From Janthinobacterium rivuli (lineage in GTDB: Bacteria; Pseudomonadota; Gammaproteobacteria; Burkholderiales; Burkholderiaceae_D): DNA of 64,000 bases. The translations under genes were made by a program, and so were the position numbers. A model generated the notes under the pieces. That model ran no database searches and was not told the origin of the DNA. It was given only the letters and a program-made list of their open reading frames with translations. Positions 1 to 8,817 of the stretch are shown here, one piece after another. Location of the stretch: the NCBI RefSeq assembly GCF_029690045.1, contig NZ_CP121464.1, forward strand, positions 1,674,001 through 1,738,000, read 5' to 3'. Position 1 is the stretch's first letter. The number at the start of each line of letters is the position of its first letter.

Positions 1-2
1 TC

Positions 3-449
3 GATCACACGTCGATCATCAAAACCATTTTGCAGCGCTTTTGCCGCGCCGCCGATGGCGCCTTGCCCCAGATGGGCGCGCGCGTGGCGGCCGCCAGCGG
101 CCTGGGCGCCGTGCTGACCCTGGCGCAAGCGCGCGCCGCGCCTGCCGTGCCCGTTGCTGTGCTGGCGCAGCGGGCCGCATGGGAGGCGGAGGTGCGGGCG
201 CAGGATTTTACGCCGCTGGCGCCCGCTTGCCAGCCTGATGGCGAAGTGGCGGCCGCTGCCGCCGTACCGTTCCAGTCCGATGCCGAGGCCGGCGCGATCG
301 CCGCTCACCGGCAATTGGCGCGCGCGGCCAGGAATGCGCAGGCGGTGAATAGTAAAACCGCGGGAACGACAGCACCGAAGTCCACAGGCAGGCGCCGGCG
401 GCAGGTGCCCGCCGGCGCGAAGAATGGTGGAAAACCTGGCGGCGCTTGA
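3..449 (+). CDS. alkaline phosphatase family / phosphoesterase, C-terminal part
   Basis: The first 148 codons of the window are open in this frame with no start, so the gene begins before base 1. The fragment opens with DHTSIIKTILQRF, a motif found near the end of the AcpA/phospholipase-C type phosphoesterase superfamily, followed by ADGALPQMGARVAAA and an Ala/Pro-rich tail ending in a basic stretch (STGRRRRQ). The catalytic residues of this family lie upstream and are not visible. Members hydrolyse phosphate esters, usually outside the cytoplasm. The family call rests on the short C-terminal motif only. Confidence 0.6.
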   Translation, partial: DHTSIIKTILQRFCRAADGALPQMGARVAAASGLGAVLTLAQARAAPAVPVAVLAQRAAWEAEVRAQDFTPLAPACQPDGEVAAAAAVPFQSDAEAGAIAAHRQLARAARNAQAVNSKTAGTTAPKSTGRRRRQVPAGAKNGGKPGGA

Positions 450-543
450 CTTGGGCGATGCGCGGGGCAATGCGCGGCGCTGCGCCAGGCGGTCGCGCCC
501 GTGGGGCTGCGTATAATCATTCCTTCTCAATCAAGGAGTGACC

Positions 544-1080
544 ATGCACGATGCGATGCCCGCACACCCGGTACTCGGTGTGATCGGCCGTTCCGGTAGC
601 GGCAAGACGACCCTGCTGGAATTTGTGGTGAAGGAACTGGCGGCGCGCGGCTTGCGCGTCAACCTGGTCAAGCACAGCCACCATGATCTGGCGCTGGAAC
701 CGCCGCAAAAAGACAGCGCCCGCCTGCGTTTGGCCGGGGCGGCGGAAGTGCTGGTGGCGTCGCCGTACCGTTTTGCCATCGTGCATGAGCTGCGCGGCGC
801 GCCCGAGCCGAGCCTGGCGCAGCAATTGTCCCGCATGGGGCCGGCAGACCTGACCCTGGTCGAAGGTTTCAAGACGGATCCCATTCCCAAGCTGGAAGTG
901 TTTCGTCCGGAAGTGGGACAGGCGCCCCTGTATCCGCACGACCCGCATGTGATCGCCGTGGCCTCCGACAGCCCGGCGCCGGCCGACTTGCGCGAAGGCG
1001 TGGAATGGCTGGACTTGAATGCGCGCGAGCACGTGCTGGCCTGGCTGCTGCTGCAGTTGCAAAATAAGCTGGAAAAATAA
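544..1080 (+). CDS. mobB: molybdopterin-guanine dinucleotide biosynthesis protein MobB
   Basis: MobB is a small GTP-binding protein that assists MobA in attaching GMP to molybdopterin, giving the MGD cofactor of DMSO-reductase-family enzymes. The 178-residue product has the usual MobB length. A P-loop ([11 protein letters not shown]) lies near residue 15, followed by [21 protein letters not shown] and DLTLVEGFK, all hallmarks of the family. The ATG at 544 sits five bases after AAGGAG; a GTG six bases further upstream is in frame but overlaps that ribosome site. No other molybdenum-cofactor genes are adjacent. Confidence 0.93.
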   Translation: MHDAMPAHPVLGVIGRSGSGKTTLLEFVVKELAARGLRVNLVKHSHHDLALEPPQKDSARLRLAGAAEVLVASPYRFAIVHELRGAPEPSLAQQLSRMGPADLTLVEGFKTDPIPKLEVFRPEVGQAPLYPHDPHVIAVASDSPAPADLREGVEWLDLNAREHVLAWLLLQLQNKLEK

Positions 1081-1137
1081 GTTAAAGGTTTGCCGCGGCC
1101 ATCCGTTAATACTGGTAGAACCTCATTGGAGAAACGT

Positions 1138-1338
1138 ATGGACGTCGGAAGCATTGCTCAACTGTCAACCACGATGGCGGAGACAGGCACGCGGCAAGCC
1201 GTCGGCTTGACTGTCCTGAAAAAAGCCCAGGATATCCAAAGCTCGACCGCCACTGCCTTGCTGGCAGCGTTGCCACCGGTACAGTCGGCGCCTAGCCTGC
1301 CGGCTCACCTCGGTAACCGCATCAACACGACCGCCTGA
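1138..1338 (+). CDS. YjfB-like putative motility protein
   Basis: This 66-residue protein (MDVGSIAQLSTTMAETGT...) matches the pattern of the YjfB family, small proteins linked to motility by genome context and of unknown biochemical role. It has no signal peptide or membrane segment. GGAG precedes the ATG at normal spacing. It is a single-gene unit closed by a strong terminator. Flagellar genes also occur nearby (fliT on the other strand about 6 kb away), which fits the family name but proves nothing. Confidence 0.65.
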   Translation: MDVGSIAQLSTTMAETGTRQAVGLTVLKKAQDIQSSTATALLAALPPVQSAPSLPAHLGNRINTTA

Positions 1339-1379
1339 GCGCAGTCCCGCGGCGCCACTCTGGCGCTCGCACTACTTTA

Positions 1380-1422
1380 CGCCCACACCACCGTCATCAA
1401 CGGTGGCGAGTGGGCGTTTTTG
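1380..1422 (+). terminator. intrinsic terminator after the YjfB-like gene
   Basis: A two-part stem (CGCCCAC with GTGGGCG and CCACCG with CGGTGG) closes on TCATCAA and is followed by TTTTTG. It ends the short unit that starts at 1138. Confidence 0.8.
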
Positions 1423-1605
1423 TCTGCCTTTCCGCTTTCCCCCCTCCCTCTATAAAATTGACTGATTGAAGATGGTTCGCCATGGCGCGGCCGATTCAGT
1501 AGAATGACGTCCATCACCCCATGTTGCCCATCGTGCAGCCCGGGGCGTGCCGTGATTTGCCGCGATTACTTATCGATTACTTTGACCCATGCAAGAGGAA
1601 TCCCC

Positions 1606-1908
1606 ATGAACAAACGTCAAGCTCTCATCGCCGCCGCCCTCGCGGGCATCTGTGCCGGCACCACCCTCAACGCGGCCGCGCACGATGGCCCCGCTCCTGG
1701 CGACAAGGAAAAATGCTATGGCGTGGCCAAGGCAGGGCAGAACGATTGCGCCTCGTCCGATGGCGCGCATTCCTGCGCGGGCCAGGCGGAGGCGGACAAC
1801 CTGCCGACCGAATGGACTTATGTTGCCAAGGGCACGTGCGAACAGGCGGGCGGCTCCGTCAAGCCCATCAAGGCCGGCAAGGCTGCCAAACCGGCCACGC
1901 AGCCCTAA
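1606..1908 (+). CDS. bufA1: BufA1-type bufferin precursor (DUF2282)
   Basis: This 100-residue protein carries a Sec-type signal peptide ([14 protein letters not shown]..., cleavage probably after NAAA near residue 25). The mature part has the DUF2282 signature: [20 protein letters not shown], then GTC before QAGG, giving four cysteines. In characterised bufferins a DUF692/MNIO enzyme converts core cysteines to thiooxazoles and the secreted peptide binds copper. The maturase follows 17 bases downstream. AGAGG precedes the ATG. No DoxX-type partner (BufD) is present. The family call is firm; copper as the metal is inferred from relatives. Confidence 0.88.
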   Translation: MNKRQALIAAALAGICAGTTLNAAAHDGPAPGDKEKCYGVAKAGQNDCASSDGAHSCAGQAEADNLPTEWTYVAKGTCEQAGGSVKPIKAGKAAKPATQP

Positions 1909-1925
1909 GCGTCCGCCGCCTGCCC

Positions 1926-3548
1926 ATGCCGCCGCCCATCCAGGCGCTTGCCGGCGTCGGCCTGCGCGCCGCGCATTACCGCGACTTCCTGGCGCGCAGG
2001 CCCAAGGTCGGCTGGCTGGAAGTGCACACTGAAAACTATCTGCAGCCGTCGGGCTGGGACTGGCACGTGTTGCGGACCTTGCGCCAGGATTACCCGATCA
2101 GCCTGCATGGCGTGGGGCTGGGCCTGGGTTCCGCGCGGGGCTTTTCCGAAGCCCATTTGCAGCGTGTGCGCGCCGTGGTCGAGCGCATCGAACCGGCCCT
2201 CGTGTCGGAACACCTGAGCTGGGGCGCCGTGGCGCAGCAGCAACTCAATGATCTGTTACCGCTGGCCTTGAATGGCGCCGCCCTGGATTTGTTATGCGCA
2301 CGAGTGGGGCGGGTACAGGACGTGCTGAAAAGGCCGATCTTGCTGGAGAATGTCTCCACTTGCCTGCGTTTTGCCGACGATGCCATGAGCGAGGCGCAAT
2401 TCCTGGCAGAGCTGGCGCGCCGTAGCGGCTGCGGCCTGCTGCTCGATATCAATAACCTGTATGTGAACCAGTGCAACCACGGCGAAGACGCTTTGGCGGC
2501 CATGCAGTCGATCGCCCCAGGCAGCGTGGGCGAGCTGCACCTGGGCGGCCATCTGCTGACGCCGCACGCCGTGATCGACCATCATGGCGCCGCCGTGGCC
2601 GATCCCGTCTGGGATTTGTATGCGGCCGCCTTGCTGCGCTTTGGCGCCATGCCTACCCTGGTCGAATGGGATACGGACTTGCCCGCCCTCGATGTCCTGC
2701 TGGGCGAGGCGGACAAGGCGCAAGCCATGCTGGCGCGCCATGCGCCGCAAGCGCCATGGCAGGGAACGGTGCTGCCGTCCCCGCCGCCGCCCGTGTTGCT
2801 TGACGCGCTGGCGGCCGGCCAGCAAGCGTTTGCCACAGCCTTGCTCGATGCTGTGGCGCCCCTGCCAGCGTTCGCGGGAGAAGCCGTGCCGCAGCGTTTC
2901 TCGCTGTACCGCGGCAACGTGAGCGCCACCTGGCGCCGCACCCTGGGCCACGCCTACCCCGTCGTGCTGGCGCTGGTGGGCGAGGCATTCTTTGGCGGCC
3001 TGGCGCGCGCGTATGGCCGCCAGTACCCGTCCGATAGCGCCGACTTGAATGAGTTTGGTGCCCGTTTCGCCGATTTTCTCGCCAGTTTCCCGCCTGTGGC
3101 CGAATTGCCTTACCTGCCGGACATGGCGCGCCTGGAATGGGCCGTGCACCTGGCCCATTACGCGGCCGATGCGCAGGGCCTGGCGCCCGAGTCGCTGGCC
3201 GCCCTGCATCCCGATCAACTGGAAGCGCGGCGTTTCAGCTTGCATCCCGCTTGCGCCTTGCTGGCGTCCAGCTGGCAAGTGGCGGCCCTGTGGCAGGCGC
3301 ATCAGGAAGGTGAGGGGCAGGGGAAGTTTCCGCAGGAGTTGCAGGTGGCCAGCTGGGCGCTCGTATGCCGGACGCGCTGGAAGGCGCAGGTGCTGGTAGT
3401 GGATGCGGCCGCGCATGCGGCCTTGGTCATGTTGCAGCAGGGGCAGACGTTTGGCGCCGCGCTCGATGCGGCGTTCGAGCTGGACCCGGCATTCGACCTG
3501 GCCGCCCACTTGCGCCAGTGGCTGGCGCACGCGGTGTTGACGGCGTGA
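1926..3548 (+). CDS. bufBC: fused MNIO (DUF692) bufferin maturase and DUF2063 partner
   Basis: A single 540-residue protein holds two domains usually encoded by separate adjacent genes. Residues 1-275 are a DUF692/MNIO enzyme with its landmarks in order: [51 protein letters not shown] and LVEWDTD. These supply the His, Glu, Asp and Asn ligands of the multinuclear iron site. A Pro-rich linker (PSPPPP, about 280) leads to a DUF2063 domain ([32 protein letters not shown]), the partner that recruits the precursor. No clear ribosome site precedes the ATG, so translation may be coupled to bufA1. The reading frame is uninterrupted across the linker. Confidence 0.9.
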   Translation: MPPPIQALAGVGLRAAHYRDFLARRPKVGWLEVHTENYLQPSGWDWHVLRTLRQDYPISLHGVGLGLGSARGFSEAHLQRVRAVVERIEPALVSEHLSWGAVAQQQLNDLLPLALNGAALDLLCARVGRVQDVLKRPILLENVSTCLRFADDAMSEAQFLAELARRSGCGLLLDINNLYVNQCNHGEDALAAMQSIAPGSVGELHLGGHLLTPHAVIDHHGAAVADPVWDLYAAALLRFGAMPTLVEWDTDLPALDVLLGEADKAQAMLARHAPQAPWQGTVLPSPPPPVLLDALAAGQQAFATALLDAVAPLPAFAGEAVPQRFSLYRGNVSATWRRTLGHAYPVVLALVGEAFFGGLARAYGRQYPSDSADLNEFGARFADFLASFPPVAELPYLPDMARLEWAVHLAHYAADAQGLAPESLAALHPDQLEARRFSLHPACALLASSWQVAALWQAHQEGEGQGKFPQELQVASWALVCRTRWKAQVLVVDAAAHAALVMLQQGQTFGAALDAAFELDPAFDLAAHLRQWLAHAVLTA

Positions 3549-3552
3549 CAGT

Positions 3553-3837
3553 TTACTCGAAGGCCCGCAGCAGGCGCGCTTCGCCCGTCTGATCGCGGTA
3601 CAGGGCATTCGCGGCCAGGGTGGCGTCCATCATGCGCGTGACTTGCTCTTCTTCAAAGCGGGCCAGCTCGGCCGTGGCCGCGACGAGGGCCAGTTCCAGC
3701 CTGGCGCGCGCGCTCTGGTACAGGCTGCTGGTGTATTTGTCTGTGTTACGCAGCAATTCTTCCGCGTTTTCTATTACCTGGCGCAAGTCGCCGATCAGGC
3801 GTTCCTGGCTGCGCGTACCTTGTTCGGGCTGGTCCAT
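3553..3837 (-). CDS. DUF883 (ElaB/YqjD)-like protein without membrane anchor
   Basis: This 94-residue protein starts MDQPEQGTRSQERLIGDLRQ with AGGGGAG ahead of the ATG. The segment ERLIGDLRQVIENAEELLR...SARARLELAL is the helical N-terminal pattern of the ElaB/YqjD family, whose members bind the inner membrane and ribosomes in stationary phase. The family's C-terminal Gly-rich membrane helix is missing: here the tail is charged (FEEEQVTRMMDATLAANALYRDQTG). It may therefore be soluble. The family match is moderate. It converges with the fused maturase gene, with only four bases between stops. Confidence 0.55.
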   Translation of the reverse strand: MDQPEQGTRSQERLIGDLRQVIENAEELLRNTDKYTSSLYQSARARLELALVAATAELARFEEEQVTRMMDATLAANALYRDQTGEARLLRAFE

Positions 3838-3945
3838 GGCGCTCCCCTTCTGCAATCGATATTTATCTGACAATAACGACGTGTTGCAGCTTGATCCAGG
3901 CAGCCAGCTGGACGCATGGGGCCGCTTTCGCACCCCATGCGGGAA

Positions 3946-4167
3946 TCAGACAGGAGCGACGACCGTGATACGGATATCGCCCACGCTGACGACCTGGTCG
4001 GCGCGGATCTTGGCGGTCTTGCGCAATTCCTTCTTGCCATCGACCTTCACCACGCCGCTATCGACCATGACCTTGCCTGCGCCACCGCTGTCGCACAGGC
4101 CGACCAGCTTCAACAGCTGGTTCAGCTCGACGAACTCGGATGTTAAATCAAAGCTTACTTTTTGCAT
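3946..4167 (-). CDS. S4-domain RNA-binding protein (YbcJ-like)
   Basis: A 73-residue, single-domain S4 protein. The core FVELNQLLKLVGLCDSGGAGKVM, with V-D-G-K-K-E-L-R-K-T following, is the alpha-L RNA-binding fold as found in E. coli YbcJ and in heat-shock protein 15 relatives. Such proteins bind structured RNA, probably on ribosomes or their precursors. Length and composition are normal. It stands alone between the DUF883-like gene and fumC, all on the minus strand, with more than 95 bases on each side. Confidence 0.85.
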   Translation of the reverse strand: MQKVSFDLTSEFVELNQLLKLVGLCDSGGAGKVMVDSGVVKVDGKKELRKTAKIRADQVVSVGDIRITVVAPV

Positions 4168-4263
4168 TGTATCCCTTATTGCAACGATGTGTTTTCAACA
4201 CTGAATGACGGTGTCAACTAAGATCATAGTTTACATGAAGCGAGGGAGAATGCAGGCTGAGCC

Positions 4264-5658
4264 TTAACTTTTGTTGGGCCGCGTCATCTCCAGGGGCACG
4301 ATCCACGCGGCGAATTGCTCTTCCGTCACAAAGCCCAAGGCCAGCGCCGCTTCCTTCAAGGTCGTGCCTTCATGCTGGGCCTGCTTGGCGATTTGCGCCG
4401 CCTTGTCGTAGCCGATGTGCGGCGCCAGCGCCGTGACCAGCATCAAGGAACGCTCCATCAGGTCGGCGATGCGTGCACGGTTCGGTTCGATGCCGTGGGC
4501 GCAATGTTCGTCGAAGCTGCGCATGCCGTCGCCCAGCAGGCGCGCGCTTTGCAGGAAGTTGTGCGCAATCAAGGGCTTGAAGACGTTCAGCTCGAAATTG
4601 CCCGAGGCGCCGCCCACCGTGATGGCGACGTCGTTGCCGAACACCTGGCAGCACAGCATGGTCAGCGCTTCGCACTGGGTAGGATTGACCTTGCCCGGCA
4701 TGATGGAGCTGCCCGGCTCGTTTTCCGGTATCGTGATTTCACCGAGGCCGGAACGGGGGCCGGAGGCCATCCAGCGCACGTCGTTGGCTATTTTCATCAG
4801 GGCCGTGGCCAGGGTTTTCAGCGCGCCATGGGCGGCGACGAGGGCATCGTGGGCGGCCAGGGCGGCAAACTTGTTGCTGGCCGTCTCGAACGGCTGGCCC
4901 GTCAGGCGCGCCAGTTCTTGCGCGATGCGGCCGGCAAATTCCACGTGGGCATTCAAGCCCGTGCCCACGGCCGTGCCGCCGGCGGCCAGTTGCAGCAGCG
5001 GCGGCAACGATGCCGTGATGATGTGCTCGGCAAAGTCCAGCTGCGCCACGTAGCCGGAAAATTCCTGGCCCAGGGTCAGCGGCGTCGCATCCTGCAAATG
5101 GGTGCGGCCGATTTTGACGATGTCGGCAAATTCCGTCGCTTTCGCGTCCAGGGTGGCGCGCAGCTGGCGCAGCGGCGGCAAGACCGTGTTGGCGACTGCC
5201 AGGGCGGCCGCCACGTGTATGGCGGTGGGAAAGATATCGTTCGAGGACTGGCCCAGGTTGACGTCGTCGTTCGGATGCAGCAGACGCTCGGCACCGCGCA
5301 AGCCGCCGATCAGCTCGGAGCCGCGGTTGGCCAGCACTTCATTCATGTTCATATTGCTTTGCGTGCCAGAGCCCGTCTGCCAGACGGCCAGCGGGAATTC
5401 TGCGTCATGCTTGCCGGCCAGCACTTCGTCGGCCGCCTGCGTGATGGCGATGGCTTTCTTGCCATCTAGTAATCCCAAGTCCAGGTTGACGTGGGCGGCC
5501 GCGCGCTTGACGGTGGCCAGGGCGGCGATCAGTTCGGGCGGCATCTTTTCCGTGGAGATATGGAAGTGCTCAAGCGAGCGCTGCGTTTGCGCTCCCCACA
5601 GCCGGTCGGCGGGTACGTCGATCGGGCCGAAACTGTCGCGTTCGATTCTGCTACTCAT
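4264..5658 (-). CDS. fumC: class II fumarate hydratase FumC
   Basis: FumC interconverts fumarate and malate in the citric acid cycle and needs no iron-sulfur cluster. The 464-residue product has the normal length for a homotetrameric class II fumarase. The superfamily signature [16 protein letters not shown] is present, with the catalytic SS loop. [24 protein letters not shown] and the N-terminal [20 protein letters not shown] are further class II landmarks. AAAGGG precedes the ATG. It appears monocistronic and diverges from the FimV-like gene. Confidence 0.97.
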   Translation of the reverse strand: MSSRIERDSFGPIDVPADRLWGAQTQRSLEHFHISTEKMPPELIAALATVKRAAAHVNLDLGLLDGKKAIAITQAADEVLAGKHDAEFPLAVWQTGSGTQSNMNMNEVLANRGSELIGGLRGAERLLHPNDDVNLGQSSNDIFPTAIHVAAALAVANTVLPPLRQLRATLDAKATEFADIVKIGRTHLQDATPLTLGQEFSGYVAQLDFAEHIITASLPPLLQLAAGGTAVGTGLNAHVEFAGRIAQELARLTGQPFETASNKFAALAAHDALVAAHGALKTLATALMKIANDVRWMASGPRSGLGEITIPENEPGSSIMPGKVNPTQCEALTMLCCQVFGNDVAITVGGASGNFELNVFKPLIAHNFLQSARLLGDGMRSFDEHCAHGIEPNRARIADLMERSLMLVTALAPHIGYDKAAQIAKQAQHEGTTLKEAALALGFVTEEQFAAWIVPLEMTRPNKS

Positions 5659-5829
5659 GACATCCCTTTCATCGATAGAGGTGGATCGAGTGTACTCCAG
5701 GCGTCAAAAAGGCACAGGATGATGCTGTATTGCATCATTTTTGCCGTGGCCCATCTATATTTTTGCGATTTCCTGCCGTTAAAGACAGGCGAGTCCCCCT
5801 TCTTATCCTGTTATCAAAGCGATCAGTCC

Positions 5830-6960
5830 ATGCACAGCAGCATTATTCTCCGTTGGTCCCTGATCGCGTGCGCCGCCGCCAGCCTGGCCATGCCGCCCGT
5901 CATGGCGGCCGAACTGGGTGAGATGGCCGTGCTGTCGCACGTGGGCCAGCCCTTGCTGGCCGAGATCGAACTGACGGCACTGGCGCCCGAGGAGGCCAAT
6001 GGCGTGGCCGTGCGCCTGGCCTCGCCCGATGTGTACCGCGGTGGCGGCATCGGCATGGATCCGGCCCTGCAGGGGTTGACGATCAGCCCGCTGGAGCGCG
6101 GTGGCCGCCATTATGTGCGCGTGACTACGCGGCAAGCGATCCAGGCGGGCCACGTGCATCTGTATTTATTGCTGGGCAGTGGCAATGGCGCCGTCGTGCG
6201 CCTGGGCACCCTGTGGCTGACGCCGGCGCCGCCTGCTGCCGCTGCCGTCAGTGCGCCAGCCAGGCCCGCCGTTCCGGTGCCCATGCCCATGCCTGTCCCC
6301 GCGCCGTTGCCACGCGCAGTGACTGGCGCGCCGTTGCCCGATGCTGCCGCGCTGGCGGCCCGCGCGCGTGCCGAGGGCCTGGTACGCCCGGCGCGCGTGT
6401 TCGTGCCGCCGCCCGCCGCGCCCACACCGGCTGCGCCCGCGCTGCGTGCGCCGCCGCTGCGCCGCGCCACAGCGCCCGTGGCCGCTTGCGCACCGCAGGC
6501 GGATGCCGGGCAGGCGCAAGCGTGCGTGGCGCTGGATGAGAAAAATGCGGCCCTGAATGACAAGCTCGGCGAATTGGAGGGCAAGATCGGCGCCTTGCAA
6601 AAGGCGCTGGCTCAGCCCGCCGCCGCCGCCATTGCTGCGCCGGCTGCCGCGCCTGCCGAGGCGCCGGCGCCGCATGCCAAGCCCAAGCCCCTGCACGCGG
6701 CGCCAGCCGCTGACAAGAAGGCGGGCGGCAATGGCTTGCTGTGGCTCGGTATCGGCACCGTGGCCTTCCTGTTGCTGACGGCGCTCATCGTGTATGTCGT
6801 GCGCAAGCGCAAGCAGGCGGCAGTGCCGGGCGCGCCGTCGAAATACTGGGTCTTGCTGCGCAAACCGTTCCGCCGCAAGAAAAAGGATGTGCCCGTGCTG
6901 ACGGAGGCGGTGGAGGACGGAACGGTAGCCGAGCCGGAACCGGAGCCGTTCTCGCGTTAA
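5830..6960 (+). CDS. FimV-like N-terminal-domain membrane protein
   Basis: The 376-residue product has a signal peptide (SLIACAAASLAMPPVMAAELG), then a domain resembling the N-terminal module of FimV/HubP polar landmark proteins (ELGEMAVLSHVGQPLLAEIELTA; VRLASPDVY; YVRVTTRQAI). A long Pro/Ala linker, a short coiled coil (LDEKNAALNDKLGELEGKI) and one membrane helix near residue 305 follow, ending in a basic cytoplasmic tail. Unlike full-length FimV (commonly over 900 residues) it lacks the acidic TPR-bearing C-terminal region. A role at the cell pole or in type IV pili is inferred from the domain only. Confidence 0.7.
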   Translation: MHSSIILRWSLIACAAASLAMPPVMAAELGEMAVLSHVGQPLLAEIELTALAPEEANGVAVRLASPDVYRGGGIGMDPALQGLTISPLERGGRHYVRVTTRQAIQAGHVHLYLLLGSGNGAVVRLGTLWLTPAPPAAAAVSAPARPAVPVPMPMPVPAPLPRAVTGAPLPDAAALAARARAEGLVRPARVFVPPPAAPTPAAPALRAPPLRRATAPVAACAPQADAGQAQACVALDEKNAALNDKLGELEGKIGALQKALAQPAAAAIAAPAAAPAEAPAPHAKPKPLHAAPAADKKAGGNGLLWLGIGTVAFLLLTALIVYVVRKRKQAAVPGAPSKYWVLLRKPFRRKKKDVPVLTEAVEDGTVAEPEPEPFSR

Positions 6961-7328
6961 TCGTGCTGCAAAGCTGCGCTACAATTTGATATAAAAAAAG
7001 ATATTGAAAAAAGACATGGATATGCTTGCCAATCGCGTTGCCTATTTCTTAAAGATGGTGTTATGATTAATTCAGTGGACTTGCTCTACGACAAAACAGC
7101 CCCAGCCTGGCGCAGTCACCAACGATAGTGTGGCGCGGCAAACAGGTGTAGCGTTGCATAAACGCCTGGGTCTGGAAGCGGTTCGCGATGCCGACGATGT
7201 GCTCGCGAACGCCGGATGCAACCGGCAGCGAGGCGACGCCAGGAGATACCTGGGGCTCGCCTTCCAAATTCCCCCTCCTTGTTCCCGAGCGCCGCAACTG
7301 CCGCGCTCCTTGCTCAGGCGGTAGATGT
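6961..7328. other. gap with no recognised gene
   Basis: About 370 bases between the FimV-like gene and the fliT terminator. The first 110 bases are AT-rich (runs of A near 6992-7010) and could hold a promoter. The remainder is GC-rich with short open frames on both strands, none with a convincing ribosome site or family match. I see no tRNA, riboswitch or mobile-element signature here. Confidence 0.5.
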
Positions 7329-7353
7329 AAAAAAAGCACCCGCGGGTGCTTTT
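7329..7353 (-). terminator. intrinsic terminator of fliT
   Basis: A 14-base perfect palindrome (GCACCCGCGGGTGC) is followed on the minus strand by seven T residues, just after the fliT stop. Four T residues also follow it on the plus strand, so it may work in both directions. Confidence 0.85.
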
Positions 7354-7376
7354 GTCGTTTCTGGTGCTGCAGCTTC

Positions 7377-7673
7377 TTACATGCGGGCGCGCGCGCCCTG
7401 CATGGCGCTCGGCAGCTGCGTCATCCACGGTTCCGTGATGGCGCGGATTTCGCGGTCGTTTGCCAGAATTTGCTTGAGCAAATCGATCTTGCGCAGGCGC
7501 GAGGCGCCGGCCAGGGCAGGCACCTTGCCCGTCATGGTCGCGCTGGCGGCGCTGGCGCACTGGTTTTCCAGGGCATCCAAGTCATTCCAGTCGCTCGAAC
7601 GTGCGGCCACGACCATTTTATTGGTCATTCCTGCAATATTTTCATACATCGAGAGAACGTCGTTGGAGGTCAT
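7377..7673 (-). CDS. fliT: FliT-like flagellar export chaperone
   Basis: A 98-residue helical protein that resembles FliT, the export chaperone of the flagellar cap protein FliD. The N-terminal half (MTSNDVLSMYENIAGMTNKM...ARSSDWNDLDALENQC) and the central KIDLLKQILANDREIR segment match the short four-helix FliT pattern. ATG at 7673 is preferred to an in-frame GTG two codons upstream; neither has a strong ribosome site. It is isolated from any flagellar operon in this window. FliT proteins are short and variable, so confidence is moderate. Confidence 0.7.
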   Translation of the reverse strand: MTSNDVLSMYENIAGMTNKMVVAARSSDWNDLDALENQCASAASATMTGKVPALAGASRLRKIDLLKQILANDREIRAITEPWMTQLPSAMQGARARM

Positions 7674-7782
7674 GAGCACACCCGTAACTAGTGAATGGAT
7701 TACCGCTTGTCTAGATTAACGGCAGGTCCTGGGGGAACTTGAGGGTGTTTTTGAAAAAAAAGTGAAAATAATTTGGATAGTT

Positions 7783-7810
7783 TTGGCGGGCTGCCGAAAT
7801 CGCCCGCCAA
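7783..7810. other. inverted repeat between fliT and the HDOD gene
   Basis: TTGGCGGGC and GCCCGCCAA form a perfect 9-bp inverted repeat around a 10-base loop, about 40 bases after the HDOD gene stop. No T-run follows on either strand, so it is not a classical terminator; it may protect the 3' end of the transcript. Confidence 0.4.
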
Positions 7811-7851
7811 GCCGCATGGATGCTGGGCCGACGATGCCGGCGCTGATGGAT

Positions 7852-8679
7852 TTATTTGACGAGTTCTTCCAGTCCCGCGCTCAGTTCGGTGGGCGGCGGC
7901 ATCTTGTCGACCAGCACCGAGGGCGGCAAACCGAGCGCTTCGGCCACGTTGCTGGGGTAGCAGGCGATGATTTCTTCATTGCTCAACGCGTTTTCATCGA
8001 TGCGTGCGCGCCAGGCGGCCAGGTGGATGATGGCGGCCAGGCGGTTCAGCGGCGCCTTGGCCAGCGGATCGGGAAAGGCGGCGATGGCCTCGGCAAAGGC
8101 AGGGGGGAACTTCCAGCGGCGTGCCAGTTCGGCGCCCACCTGCGCATAGTCATAGCCCAGGGAAACCCGCTCCGCGTCAAGCCGGCGCGCGTCGAGCGGC
8201 GGGGCGATCTTGTCGAGCTGCATGGCTTGTTCGGGCATGGCTGCATGGATCACCAGTTGACCGATCGCATGCATCATGCCGATGGTGAACGCCAGATCCT
8301 GGTTGTCGCCCGTCTGTCTGGCGATCCAGCGGGCCGACACGGCGCTGTGCAGGCTGTAGCGCCAGAATTGCGGCAGATTCAGTCCCGGCACGGCCTTGTA
8401 GCCGCTGACCAGGCCCGAACTGATGACGAGCGTGCGCACGGTTACAAAGCCGAGCATCAGCACGGCGTCTTCCACCGTGCCGATGCTGCGCGAGACGTGG
8501 TAATACGCCGAGTTGGCCAGCCGCAGCAGCTTGGCGCTCAAGGCCGGGTCCGCTCCCAGCTGCCGGGCGATGTCTTCGGTGGCGATGGCGGGGTTGTCGA
8601 AACTGCGCACCAGTTCATCGACGATCTTCGGGGCGGCAGGCAGGGCGTGGGGTTGCTGAAACAGCGCTTCCAGTTGCAT
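7852..8679 (-). CDS. HDOD domain protein
   Basis: A 275-residue single HDOD-domain protein, a non-catalytic HD-related regulatory fold common in bacteria with c-di-GMP and chemotaxis networks. The family landmarks are LPAAPKIVDELVRS, ALSAKLLRLANSAYYHVSRSIGTVEDAVLMLGF and FWRYSLHSAVSARWIA. The usual HD metal ligands are not maintained. ATG at 8679 is set by AAGGAG at good spacing; the frame is open 23 codons further upstream but without a ribosome site. No output domain is fused, so the partner is unknown. It diverges from the M13 peptidase gene. Confidence 0.9.
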   Translation of the reverse strand: MQLEALFQQPHALPAAPKIVDELVRSFDNPAIATEDIARQLGADPALSAKLLRLANSAYYHVSRSIGTVEDAVLMLGFVTVRTLVISSGLVSGYKAVPGLNLPQFWRYSLHSAVSARWIARQTGDNQDLAFTIGMMHAIGQLVIHAAMPEQAMQLDKIAPPLDARRLDAERVSLGYDYAQVGAELARRWKFPPAFAEAIAAFPDPLAKAPLNRLAAIIHLAAWRARIDENALSNEEIIACYPSNVAEALGLPPSVLVDKMPPPTELSAGLEELVK

Positions 8680-8817
8680 GGCAATCTCCTTGGCATTCGC
8701 GCGGCGCGGGGTCGTGAAACTATAGGCCGATTTTTTGTCCGCATGCAAAAAAATTCCGGGGCGCTTTTTTCATGGGAAACAGGCTATGATTTTGACTATT
8801 CCATCGAAAGGATCGCC

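Noticed and set aside
1521..1925. Upstream extension of the fused maturase frame across bufA1
   Set aside because: The frame is open but overlaps the well-supported precursor gene in another frame, and the MNIO domain begins right after the ATG at 1926.
6961..7328. Riboswitch or small-RNA gene in the FimV-fliT gap
   Set aside because: No conserved riboswitch core or promoter-terminator pair on one strand could be made out; the only terminator serves fliT.
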